Source of the DNA: JASTVH01 sp042862465
GTDB lineage: Bacteria; Pseudomonadota; Gammaproteobacteria; Pseudomonadales; Oleiphilaceae
DNA length: 64,000 bases
Reading direction: 5' to 3'
Assembly: GCA_042862465.1 (NCBI GenBank)
Contig: JASTVH010000001.1
Location: forward strand, 610,236-674,235
A model generated the notes under the pieces. The model saw only the letters and a list, made by a program, of their open reading frames with translations, ran no database searches and was not told the DNA's origin. Both the position numbers and the translations under genes were made by a program. Positions 18,195 to 26,330 of this stretch are shown here, piece by piece (positions within the stretch are counted from its first letter, which is position 1; the number at the start of each line of letters is the position of its first letter).

Positions 18195-18352
18195 CATGTC
18201 GCGGGCGGCCATGTCGATTGGGCTGAGCAACCTCACTGGCCTTACCATCCTACCTGTGGCGTCTCGGAATGCTGCTGGAAGAACAATCTGCAGGCGTTGG
18301 GGCAGGGCGCCAGGAGCGCATTGTCGAGCCCGAAACCGGATCCATCCAGCAC

Positions 18353-19705
18353 TCACGCACCCGGTGGCAAGAGGGGAAGCGTAATGATAACGCTTAGTCC
18401 ACCCAGCTGGTTCCCGCTCTCGAATTGAAGGCTACCGGAGTACCGCGAGACGATGTCGCGCACGATAGACAATCCCAGGCCATGGCCGTGTATTTGTTCG
18501 TCCAATCTTCGGCCTCGTGTACCCAGGTGAGCCAGTTCCTGTTTCGCCACGCCTGGGCCATCGTCTTCGATCTGGATATGCATAGAGGCCGTGTCCTTTG
18601 ACAAAGTGAGCTTTATTCTCCGGTCTGCCCACTTGCCGGCATTGTCGGCCAGGTTTCCAATGAGTTCATTGAAATCCTGTTCTTCAATGGGCCATTTCGC
18701 CGCGTCGTCGAAGTCGGCCTCAAACTCGAACTCTTTGTCGGGGTACAGGCGTCCCAGCATCCAGAGCATGTCCCTTGTCTGATCTTGAGGTGATGCATTT
18801 TTGCCTGCTCCGGGACCCGAGAGCTGGCTGCGGCGCATTTGCGCATCCAGTTGCTGCTGAAGGCTATCAAACCGGGCCAGCAATTGTTGTCGGGCCTCTC
18901 GGTCAAAAGGCTTTTCGGGATCGCGGAGCCATTGCATCAGAACCGAAAGGGGCGTCTTGACACTATGGGACAGATTGGCAATAGCCTGTCTTGAGGCTTC
19001 CAATTGTCGGTCCAGCCGGTCCAGCAGGGCATTGAGCTGTTGTACCAGACCGGCAAACTCCTCGGGGACGTCTTCATCCAGTCGGTTTCGGCTTCCGGCG
19101 TGGAGCTGCTGGAGTTCCTGCCCAAGTTGTTGCAAAGGGCGCACCGCCAGGTTGACGACAAGAACAATTAACACCACCAGCAACAACAACAGGGCCAAGG
19201 ACACGACGCCCACCCAGATATGAAGGCGCCCCTGAGCTTCCTCGAGTGCCCCGAAGTCCTCGGCAACCACCACGACACCTTCTTTTCCCGCAATCTGGAA
19301 TTCGTCTCGATAGGCCAGATACTGGCGTCCTGCGACCTCTAGCGTCATAAGTACATGGTTGGAACCCTCGGTTCCTTGGAGCAGGGTTGCGCCCAAGTCC
19401 TCTTCCGCTGCCCATACGTGATTCACAATCTGCACGGCAAAGGTGTGGTGAAAACGATCCATGGAAAAATTGTGCTGATCCAGGTGTTGGTCGATATCCG
19501 GATAATTGGCTTTTATTTGCCGCTCGATCAACATCGACTCCTGTTGCAGCCGGTACTCGAAGAAGTCGCGGGACATGCGCTCCAAAAGCGCCCCGTGGAC
19601 AACCCAGGCAATTCCAACGAAAATCAGTGCGACCGGCAACAACCATTGCAGCAGCGTCGTGCGAATGGATCGTTTATTGGTTTTTCTTGCCGCCATTGAA
19701 TACAT
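18353..19705 (-). CDS. PhoQ-like sensor histidine kinase
   Basis: A 450-residue membrane kinase. TM1 lies at about 17-40, a periplasmic sensor of about 120 residues follows, TM2 at 163-188, then HAMP, a dimerisation helix with phospho-accepting His247 in ANLSHSVKTPLSVL, and a HATPase domain (NLADNAGKWADR, DDGPGV, HGHGLGLSIV). The His-box and N-box wording is closest to PhoQ among known kinases. ATG 19705 is preferred because GGGGA lies 7 bp upstream; it overlaps the response regulator by 32 bp. The signal is unknown, but the genomic setting suggests metal or envelope stress. Confidence 0.88.
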   Translation of the reverse strand: MYSMAARKTNKRSIRTTLLQWLLPVALIFVGIAWVVHGALLERMSRDFFEYRLQQESMLIERQIKANYPDIDQHLDQHNFSMDRFHHTFAVQIVNHVWAAEEDLGATLLQGTEGSNHVLMTLEVAGRQYLAYRDEFQIAGKEGVVVVAEDFGALEEAQGRLHIWVGVVSLALLLLLVVLIVLVVNLAVRPLQQLGQELQQLHAGSRNRLDEDVPEEFAGLVQQLNALLDRLDRQLEASRQAIANLSHSVKTPLSVLMQWLRDPEKPFDREARQQLLARFDSLQQQLDAQMRRSQLSGPGAGKNASPQDQTRDMLWMLGRLYPDKEFEFEADFDDAAKWPIEEQDFNELIGNLADNAGKWADRRIKLTLSKDTASMHIQIEDDGPGVAKQELAHLGTRGRRLDEQIHGHGLGLSIVRDIVSRYSGSLQFESGNQLGGLSVIITLPLLPPGA

Positions 19706-20348
19706 AGCCTTGTCCCCGCCTTGTTTGGATGACATTACGCCCCAGCATAACCCGCAACCTGCGAACATAGGCCTCGATGAGATTATGGCTGGGCTCATCA
19801 TCCAGGTTGTAAAGCTGCTCCAGCAGATCATCCTTGGAAAGGATGCGGCCTGGGTGGGTCATGAAATAGAGCAGCATGCGGTACTCCATACCGGTCAGGC
19901 TATGTGTCTGGCCGTCGGGCGTTTGCACCTGTTGGCGCTCCTGATCCAGATAGTACCCCTCCACATCGATTCCAGCCTGGCTGCGCCCCTCACTGCGACG
20001 AACGAGCGCATTGATGCGGGCAATGAGTTCTTCAACGTGAAACGGCTTGGCGAGATAGTCGTCCGCCCCGGCCTTGAGACCGTTGACCTTGTCCTGCCAG
20101 TCACCTCTCGCCGTCAAGATGAGAATGGGGCACGGCATGTTGCGTGCGCGCCAGGCCTTGAGGAGGTCGAGCCCGTTGCCGTCGGGAAGCCCAATATCCA
20201 GGATGATCGCCCGATAGTCTTCCTGGACACCCACCGGAAGGGCTTCTTTGGCGGTGCCGAACCAGTCCACCGTAAAACCAGCCCGGGTCAGGTAGGGCTT
20301 GAGGCTTTCCACCAACAGTTTGTCATCTTCGACGAGCAATAGCCGCAT
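19674..20348 (-). CDS. PhoP-like OmpR-family response regulator
   Basis: 224 residues: a receiver domain with phospho-acceptor Asp51 (ILDIGLPDGNG), the conserved TARGDWQDKVNGLKAGADDY and Lys in KPFHVEEL, then an OmpR-type winged helix. The stretch from TAR to RRSEG is very close to PhoP wording. It forms an operon with the downstream kinase. OmpR/PhoP-class regulators bind 11-bp direct repeats, and two such repeats (20540-20556 and 20573-20589) lie upstream, one facing this gene, so it is the leading candidate to bind the NTTCAG boxes found across the window. Confidence 0.93.
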   Translation of the reverse strand: MRLLLVEDDKLLVESLKPYLTRAGFTVDWFGTAKEALPVGVQEDYRAIILDIGLPDGNGLDLLKAWRARNMPCPILILTARGDWQDKVNGLKAGADDYLAKPFHVEELIARINALVRRSEGRSQAGIDVEGYYLDQERQQVQTPDGQTHSLTGMEYRMLLYFMTHPGRILSKDDLLEQLYNLDDEPSHNLIEAYVRRLRVMLGRNVIQTRRGQGYVFNGGKKNQ

Positions 20349-20539
20349 GCCGCCCTGGCCTCCTTTTCAACGTGGAATCAGAACATTGGGATTAAGTATA
20401 AGCGTTTGCGAAATCGGCGTAAGCCCAACGGCACAGCGATGATCCCGGTGACCGCGCCAGGTGACGTTCGCATGTTCAGCGCAAAGCCACTCGTGATCAA
20501 GAGACGCGCTGGATGATCATGACCACTTTACAGATGAGA

Positions 20540-20556
20540 CTGAACTGAATCTGAAA
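20540..20556 (-). promoter_or_regulatory. NTTCAG direct-repeat box facing the two-component genes
   Basis: On the minus strand: TTTCAG-ATTCA-GTTCAG, 11-bp period, followed about 9 bp later by TAAAGT, a possible -10. It lies 192 bp before the response-regulator start, implying a long leader. It is probably an autoregulatory site. Confidence 0.6.
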
Positions 20557-20572
20557 ACACAGATGACGCTAC

Positions 20573-20589
20573 ATTCAGATTGATTTCAG
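20573..20589 (+). promoter_or_regulatory. NTTCAG direct-repeat box facing copI
   Basis: ATTCAG-ATTGA-TTTCAG with an 11-bp period, 86 bp before the copI start. Back-to-back with the minus-strand box at 20540-20556, it makes a divergent regulatory region of about 325 bp between the regulator and the copper genes. Confidence 0.65.
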
Positions 20590-20674
20590 TTTGGAAGGGC
20601 ATCCTGTTGTTCACATTGGCCGGTTCGGCAACGAGCGGGCTGACTATTCGAATCACGTTTCCGAGGAGTTTGAT

Positions 20675-21220
20675 ATGCCGTTTCGAATCATCACCGGGCT
20701 ATTTGCAACCCTACTGATGTTGGGCGCCAGCACCGCCGTCATGGCGGCGGGCGGCCATGGGGACGGGCATCATGGTGGCGGCCACCACGGCGGAAGTGTC
20801 GATATTGGCCAGCCCGGACAGGCCGGGAATGCCGACCGCACGGTGAAGGTGGTCATGAAAGACAACTTTTACGACCCCGAAAAGGTGACGGTCAAAAAGG
20901 GCGAAACCATCCGATTCCAGATACGCAACGAAGGTTCACTGGTTCACGAATTCAATATCGGCACCCGAAAAATGCACCAGGGCCACCGGGGCGAAATGAT
21001 GAACATGGTCAAACAGGGGATCATCCAGGGCGGCGAACTGCATCACGACAAGATGCAGAGCCATGGGATGAAACATGATGACCCCAACAGCGTATTGCTG
21101 GAGCCAGGGAAGAGCGCGGAGATCGTATGGGAATTCAATAGCGATGCCGACCTTCAATTCGCCTGTAACGTCCCCGGCCACTATGAATCCGGAATGGTCG
21201 GGGACATTGATATGAAGTGA
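20675..21220 (+). CDS. copI: CopI-type periplasmic cupredoxin
   Basis: A 181-residue exported copper protein. The start at 20675 follows GAGGAG. A signal peptide (1-24) is followed by a His-rich stretch (GGHGDGHHGGGHHGG) and a cupredoxin fold with type 1 copper ligands His91 (SLVHEF), Cys164, His169 and Met174 (FACNVPGHYESGM). A His/Met-rich insertion lies between the first His and the Cys. This arrangement fits CopI, a periplasmic copper-tolerance protein. It is followed by copA and copB. Confidence 0.85.
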   Translation: MPFRIITGLFATLLMLGASTAVMAAGGHGDGHHGGGHHGGSVDIGQPGQAGNADRTVKVVMKDNFYDPEKVTVKKGETIRFQIRNEGSLVHEFNIGTRKMHQGHRGEMMNMVKQGIIQGGELHHDKMQSHGMKHDDPNSVLLEPGKSAEIVWEFNSDADLQFACNVPGHYESGMVGDIDMK

Positions 21221-21335
21221 CAGGGCCCGAAGCCCGCCGTTCTTTGGAGGGGGCCTAATCAACGGGGGCCGGCGAGCGGCGGGCCGGATCCGCACCAGTA
21301 AAAACGAGGCGATGCCATGTTTCAGGAGATTATCG

Positions 21336-23185
21336 ATGAGTAGTACTTTTCGTTCCGATCGCCGCCGTTTCGTCAAAGCGGCCGTGAGCACAGCTTCGGC
21401 CCTGGCGATCGCAAGAGTGGCCCCGGCCTGGGCCGTACCTCAGGGCCGTTCCTTCAAGGACCAGGTGCTTTCCGATGACACCATCCGTTTATCCATTGCC
21501 CGCGATCCCTTGCTCATTGGCCGTCGCATGGGGACACCCATTACCATCAACGGCCAGATGTCCGGCCCCGTGATCCGCTTGAAGGAAGGGGGGCGTGCGC
21601 GACTCAAAGTGACCAACCGGTTGAACGAGGACACTTCCATCCATTGGCACGGCATCATTTTGCCGGAGGACATGGACGGCGTTCCGGGTGTGTCCTTTGA
21701 AGGCATCAAGCCCGGCCGAACCTTCGAGTATCAATACGACGTCGAGCAGAACGGTACCTACTGGTACCACAGCCATTCCGGCTTGCAGGAACAGTTGGGG
21801 CACCTGGGACCATTGATCGTCGACCCCAAGGATGGCGATCTCGGTGCCGATCGCGAACACGTCGTGATACTCAGCGACTGGACCTTCGAAGACCCCGACG
21901 CGGTATTTCGCAAGCTCAAGGTCGCCGAAGGCTACTACAACCGCCAGAAACGGACCGTTTTCGATACCCTCAGGGATATCCGCAAGCAAGGGCTGGCACA
22001 GACCTGGAGCGAACGGAGCATGTGGGGCCAGATGCGGATGAGCAGCCGCGATATTGCCGACGTCACCGGGAGCACCTACACCTACCTGATGAACGGCCGG
22101 GATTCGGCCATGAACTGGTCGGCCCTGTTCAAGCCGGGGGAATCCGTACGGCTACGGGTAATCAATGGTTCGGCGATGACCTTCTTTGACGTCCGCATAC
22201 CGGGGCTGGAAATGACGGTTGTCGCCGCCGACGGTCAACCGGTCAAGCCCGTGACGGTGGATGAGTTCCGTATCGGTGTCGCCGAAACCTACGATGTGAT
22301 CGTGACGCCCAAAAAGCGTCAACCCTATACCATCTTCGCCGAGAGCTTTGATCGCAGTGGCTTCGTCCGCGGCACACTGACCCCCGAACTGGGGCTTGAA
22401 GCGGAGGTTCCTGAGTTGCGGCCCGCCCCGGAGCGTGGGATGGCGGCCATGGGAATGGGCGATCACGACATGATGGCAGCTCCGGGTCACAGTGGCTCAA
22501 ACACCATGGCGGCTCATCAGGACGCGATGCAGCCCCATTCCAATATGGCGGCTCCCGCCACCCACTCGGGCATGGGCCACAACATGTCCGGCATGGAAGG
22601 CAAGCCCGGTGCCATGTCTTCAGGCATGTCTACACCGAAAAAACTCCCGGTTGACGATATCCGCATCAGTCATTCGCCGGAGGGGCATGGCCCCGGAGCG
22701 GCCATGATTGCACGGAATCCGAAATCTCGGCTGCATTGCATGAGCCGGGTGTGGGCCTTGAGAACGTCGATCATCGTGTATTGGTCTACACCGATTTGGT
22801 CGGCGCCCACCCCTGGCCGGACGAAAGGGAACCGGAGCGGCAAATCGAGCTGCACCTGACCGGTAATATGGAGCGCTACATGTGGTCCTTCGACGGTAAA
22901 AAGTTTACCGACGTGGACGGCCCTATTCAGTTTCACCAGGGTGAGCGCCTGCGTCTGGTCATGGTCAACGACACCATGATGGACCATCCGATTCACCTGC
23001 ACGGCATGTGGATGGAACTGGAAAACGGTCAGTACCCACGTCCGCGTAAGCACACCATCAGCCTGAAGCCGAGTGAAAAGGTGTCGCTGCTGGTCACCGC
23101 GGATGCGCCGGGCAGCTGGGCCTTCCACTGTCATCTGTTGTACCACATGAAAGCGGGCATGTTCCGTGTCGTGAATGTGGCCTAA
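21336..23185 (+). pseudogene. copA: CopA multicopper oxidase, split by a 5-bp frameshift
   Basis: The gene would encode about 614 residues of a periplasmic Cu(I)-oxidising multicopper oxidase. Start 21336 follows AGGAG; RSDRRRFVK is a Tat signal. The N-terminal copper motifs SIHWHGI and YWYHSHSG are in the first frame, and a Met/His-rich segment precedes the break. At 22732-22741 TGCAT is duplicated in tandem and shifts the frame. The last two copper motifs (HPIHLHGMW and WAFHCHLLYHMKAGM) lie in the other frame up to 23185. As written, the first frame ends at 22859 without the trinuclear/T1 C-terminal ligands, so the product should be inactive. Confidence 0.85.
22732..22741 (+). repeat. Tandem TGCAT duplication breaking copA
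   Basis: Two adjacent copies of TGCAT. Removing one joins SRL-HEPGVGLENVDHRV in a single frame, restoring the expected CopA sequence. It is therefore either a recent slippage mutation, a reversible switch, or a sequencing/assembly error. Confidence 0.8.
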
Positions 23186-23198
23186 GGAGTGGATTGAA

Positions 23199-23942
23199 AT
23201 GCGAAGAGAATGGTTTTTGTTCATGGTATCGCTCCTGCCGGGCGCTGTGCTGGCCGGTCATGCCGGCTCCGATTGGCCCGAGCCGGTGAAAGAATATTAC
23301 ACCGGGTCCGTCCTGTTCGATCGCCTTGAAGTGGCCCGGACGGAAAATGACGACAATCGTGCCGTGTGGGACATGCTCGGGTGGTGGGGCGGCGACTCCC
23401 ATCGCCTGGTTTTCAAGAGCGAAGGCGAAAACACACAGAACGACGGCGAGCCCACCGACCTGGAGAGCGCCGAGCTGCTCTACGGTTACCGGTTGACGCC
23501 ATACTGGTCGCTGCAGGCCGGGCTGGGTACCCGGGGAGAGCTTTCATCGGATGCCGATCTGGAGAACTATGCCGTTGTCAGCTTCATGGGGCTGGCACCC
23601 TATTGGTTTGAGATGGACAACTCGCTGGTGCTGAACGAAGAGGGCGACCTCCAGTTCATCGGCGAGGCGGAATACGACGTTCAGTTGTCCCAGGCATCCT
23701 ATTTACAACCTCGCATGGAGCTGACCGCCAATCTCAATGAATCCGAAGAGTACGAGCGCCCCAGTGGTTTCAGCAACCTGCGCCTTGGGTTGCGCTACCG
23801 ACATGAGATCATCCGTGAGTTCGCGCCCTATATTGGCGTCTTCTGGGACCGGGCGCTGGGCAATACCGCCGATCAGCTTTCGGACCGCGGTGACGACACC
23901 GACGAAGCGGGCATGGTGATCGGCGCGCGACTGTGGTTCTGA
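23199..23942 (+). CDS. copB: CopB copper-resistance outer-membrane protein
   Basis: 247 residues. Start 23199 follows AAGGAG. A signal peptide ends LAGHAG; the mature protein has alternating beta-strand segments and conserved CopB features (LFDRLEVARTENDDNRAVWD, GYRLTPYWSLQAGLGTRGE, and APYIGVFWDRALG with a final aromatic ARLWF). The usual His/Met-rich N-terminal region of plasmid CopB is missing. It begins 13 bp after copA. Confidence 0.9.
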   Translation: MRREWFLFMVSLLPGAVLAGHAGSDWPEPVKEYYTGSVLFDRLEVARTENDDNRAVWDMLGWWGGDSHRLVFKSEGENTQNDGEPTDLESAELLYGYRLTPYWSLQAGLGTRGELSSDADLENYAVVSFMGLAPYWFEMDNSLVLNEEGDLQFIGEAEYDVQLSQASYLQPRMELTANLNESEEYERPSGFSNLRLGLRYRHEIIREFAPYIGVFWDRALGNTADQLSDRGDDTDEAGMVIGARLWF

Positions 23943-23981
23943 TGCCCCCGGCGACCTCCCCTCCCCGAATAGCCGGTAACG

Positions 23982-24004
23982 CCCTGGTGCCGGCTGCACC
24001 AGGG
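23982..24004 (+). terminator. Terminator after copI-copA-copB
   Basis: A 9-bp perfect stem CCCTGGTGC/GCACCAGGG with a 5-base loop, 39 bp after copB. It separates the copper block from the next, separately regulated operon. Confidence 0.65.
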
Positions 24005-24037
24005 TACTCCGAAAACCCGCCGATTCCGGTTTTTTGT

Positions 24038-24051
24038 TTGATCCGGATCAA
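24038..24051 (+). promoter_or_regulatory. Perfect FNR/ANR box before the APC-permease operon
   Basis: TTGAT-CCGG-ATCAA is a perfect match to the FNR/ANR palindrome. It lies 24 bp before the NTTCAG box and about 120 bp before the first gene. Binding by an FNR-family regulator encoded elsewhere is inferred. Confidence 0.7.
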
Positions 24052-24074
24052 TCCTCCTACCGATAAGGGGGCTG

Positions 24075-24091
24075 ATTCAGCTTGAATTCAG
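24075..24091 (+). promoter_or_regulatory. NTTCAG direct-repeat box before the APC-permease operon
   Basis: ATTCAG-CTTGA-ATTCAG, 11-bp period, followed 10 bp later by TTTCAT as a possible -10. It argues against translation starting at the in-frame ATG at 24082, which lies inside the box. Confidence 0.65.
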
Positions 24092-24171
24092 CTTGCCCTG
24101 TTTTCATCGATGGAGGCGGGGTGGCCGTTGGTGGGCCTCGACATTCACCGATGCGAAGAGGAAAAGCAAAC

Positions 24172-25509
24172 GTGCAGGATGATGACCGCACACCACAGTA
24201 CCAGGAGAACAGCCTGAGCCTCATCGGTACGGTCGCATTAGGTACCGGCGTCATGATCGGCGCCGGTATCTTCGCTCTCACCGGGCAGATGGCGGAACTG
24301 ACCGGGGCGTTGTTTCCCCTGGCTTTCCTGTCGGCGGCGCTCATCGTGTCTTTCAGCGCCTATTCCTACGTCAAGATGTCCAATGCGTACCCGTCGGCGG
24401 GCGGCATTGCCATGTACCTGCACAAGGCTTACGGCAACAGCCTGGCCACCGCATTCAACGCCTTGCTCATGTATTTCTCCATGGTGATCGCCCAGAGTTT
24501 CCTGGCGCGAACCTTTGGGGCCTATTCGCTGCAGCTGTTCAATATCGACGATAGCAGCCTGCTGGTTCCGGCACTGGGCGTGGGACTCCTGATCACAGCG
24601 TTTCTGTTGAACCTGACCGACAATCGCTACATTCAGGGTGTCGCTTCATTCATGGGTTTCGTGAAAATCGGTGGCATTGTGCTGTTCGGTGTCGTTGGCG
24701 TGTACATTGCGGACAGCCTGGCGACGGACTTCTCGGCCAGCCAGCCGCCGGGAGCCGCAAGTGGATTCATTGCCGCCACGGCGCTGGGGATTCTCGCCTT
24801 CAAGGGCTTCACTACGATCACCAACAGTGGTGCCGAGGTGAAAGACCCGCACCGCAACGTAGGGCGGGCGATCGTGATCTCCATCCTGCTGTGCGTGGTG
24901 GTCTATGCCCTGGTGGGCTTCGCCGTGGCCAGCAATCTTTCCCTGGCCGAGATCATCGAGACTCGCAACTACTCTTTGGCGGCGGCCGCCCGGCCGGCTA
25001 TGGGCAGTCTCGGGCTCTGGTTTACCGTGCTCCTGGCGGTGGTCGCCACCGCCGGCGGTATTCTGGCCAGCATCTTCGCCGTCTCGCGCATGCTCGCCAT
25101 GCTCACCCAAATGAAGCTCGTGCCCCACAGCCACTTCGGCATGTCCGGTAGCATCCAGCGTCACACCCTCGTCTACACCGTAGTCCTGGGGCTTGTCCTG
25201 ACCCTGTTTTTCGATCTGACCCGGATAGCGGCGCTGGGCATCATCTTTTACCTGGTCATGGACATGGCCGTTCATTGGGGGATCTGGCGTTACCTGCGGC
25301 GCGAGATCGGGGCCCACGGCGGCATTCTCATCACCGCATTGTTGCTGGACGCAGTGGTTCTGGCCGGGTTTGTGTGGGTCAAGATCCAAAGCGATCCACT
25401 GGTGGTCGCTGTCTCGGCCATTACCATGACATTGATTGCAATCGGCGAAACCTGGTTTTTGCGGCGGACGTCTCAGTCGGCCACCGGCCACAGCCACACC
25501 CACGGGTAG
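24172..25509 (+). CDS. APC-superfamily permease
   Basis: A membrane transporter of about 445 residues with about 12 hydrophobic segments. The N-terminal APC signature is clear (LIGTVALGTGVMIGAGIFAL followed by TGQMAEL), and AALGILAFKGFTTITNSGAEVKDP matches TM6 of the family. GTG 24172 is preferred because AGAGGA precedes it; ATG 24151 is the alternative. The C-terminus ends in a His-rich tail (GHSHTHG). It heads an operon running to the Cu-ATPase and beyond. Substrate unknown; amino acid or polyamine transport is typical of the family. Confidence 0.85.
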   Translation: MQDDDRTPQYQENSLSLIGTVALGTGVMIGAGIFALTGQMAELTGALFPLAFLSAALIVSFSAYSYVKMSNAYPSAGGIAMYLHKAYGNSLATAFNALLMYFSMVIAQSFLARTFGAYSLQLFNIDDSSLLVPALGVGLLITAFLLNLTDNRYIQGVASFMGFVKIGGIVLFGVVGVYIADSLATDFSASQPPGAASGFIAATALGILAFKGFTTITNSGAEVKDPHRNVGRAIVISILLCVVVYALVGFAVASNLSLAEIIETRNYSLAAAARPAMGSLGLWFTVLLAVVATAGGILASIFAVSRMLAMLTQMKLVPHSHFGMSGSIQRHTLVYTVVLGLVLTLFFDLTRIAALGIIFYLVMDMAVHWGIWRYLRREIGAHGGILITALLLDAVVLAGFVWVKIQSDPLVVAVSAITMTLIAIGETWFLRRTSQSATGHSHTHG

Positions 25510-25536
25510 TCCGTCCACTCAGAAGAAGGAGGCACC

Positions 25537-25761
25537 ATGCATGACAACGGAGGATTCGACCACATGTACGGCTATTTCAGTTTTGGCCACGGGCTCTGGA
25601 TGCTCGTCCTGGCCCTGTTTGTCCTGGTACCGTTCTGGCGTATTTGCCAGAAAGCGGGGTATTCCGGCTGGTTGAGTCTGCTGATCCTGGTGCCGCTGCT
25701 GAATATCGGCCTGTTGTATTTTCTGGCCTTCGCCGAATGGCCGTCACAACAGAACAGGTAG
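25537..25761 (+). CDS. Small two-helix membrane protein
   Basis: 74 residues with two hydrophobic helices (GLWMLVLALFVLVPFWRI and WLSLLILVPLLNIGLLYFLA) joined by a short CQKAGYSG loop. The ATG follows AAGGAGG. No function is recognised. Similar short proteins with a KAGYSGW motif occur as accessory membrane proteins. It sits between the permease and the ferritin-like gene. Confidence 0.75.
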   Translation: MHDNGGFDHMYGYFSFGHGLWMLVLALFVLVPFWRICQKAGYSGWLSLLILVPLLNIGLLYFLAFAEWPSQQNR

Positions 25762-25773
25762 GGGGAGAAGGAA

Positions 25774-26232
25774 ATGGATATTCGCACGTTTGGGGACCTC
25801 ATCGAATGGACCCGCCGCCTGCATGGCCATCTGTCAGCCTGCTTGCGCCATTGCAGCGCCGACCAGCAGGAGGAGCGGGCCCGCTACCTGCTGACCTACC
25901 TGTCGGATCACGAAGGGGAACTGGAGAAAATTGTCACGGACTATGAGAAGCAGGCGCCGGCACAGGCACTGAAAACCTACGTTTACGACTTTCTCAAACA
26001 CACCCCCATAAAACCGCACGAGGATTGCGACAAGCCCTTTGCAGACCTGGACTATGCGGCGATTTGCCGCCTGATTTTCGAATATCACGACCAGGTTATC
26101 GCGCTCTACAAGGAGCTGGTGGGGCGCGCGGAGATTCCCGAAACCCGCGAACTGGCGCGCTCCCTGCTGGCCATGGAAGAGCACGAAGCGATGCGCCTCG
26201 CCCGTCAAACGGCGCGCATGGATGATCTATAG
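25774..26232 (+). CDS. Ferritin-like four-helix protein
   Basis: 152 residues, nearly all helical. Repeated Glu/His patterns (SDHEGELEKIVTDYEK, IFEYHDQVIALYKELV, MEEHEAMRLAR) suggest a ferritin-like or rubrerythrin-like helical bundle that may bind iron or another metal. It could also be a regulatory or chaperone protein. GGGGGAGAAGG precedes the ATG. It is co-directional with the Cu-ATPase and probably in its operon. Confidence 0.7.
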   Translation: MDIRTFGDLIEWTRRLHGHLSACLRHCSADQQEERARYLLTYLSDHEGELEKIVTDYEKQAPAQALKTYVYDFLKHTPIKPHEDCDKPFADLDYAAICRLIFEYHDQVIALYKELVGRAEIPETRELARSLLAMEEHEAMRLARQTARMDDL

Positions 26233-26330
26233 AGGCAAACACCGCAGGCCTCCATAAGCGTAATCGAAGGACCAGAACATGAACCAATGCGAACACCACA
26301 AACAGGATCAGCCAGGGCCTTCCTCTGCCC

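Noticed and set aside
24082..24171. Longer N-terminus for the APC permease from ATG 24082
   Set aside because: That ATG lies inside the NTTCAG box and lacks a ribosome site; GTG 24172 fits the APC N-terminus better.
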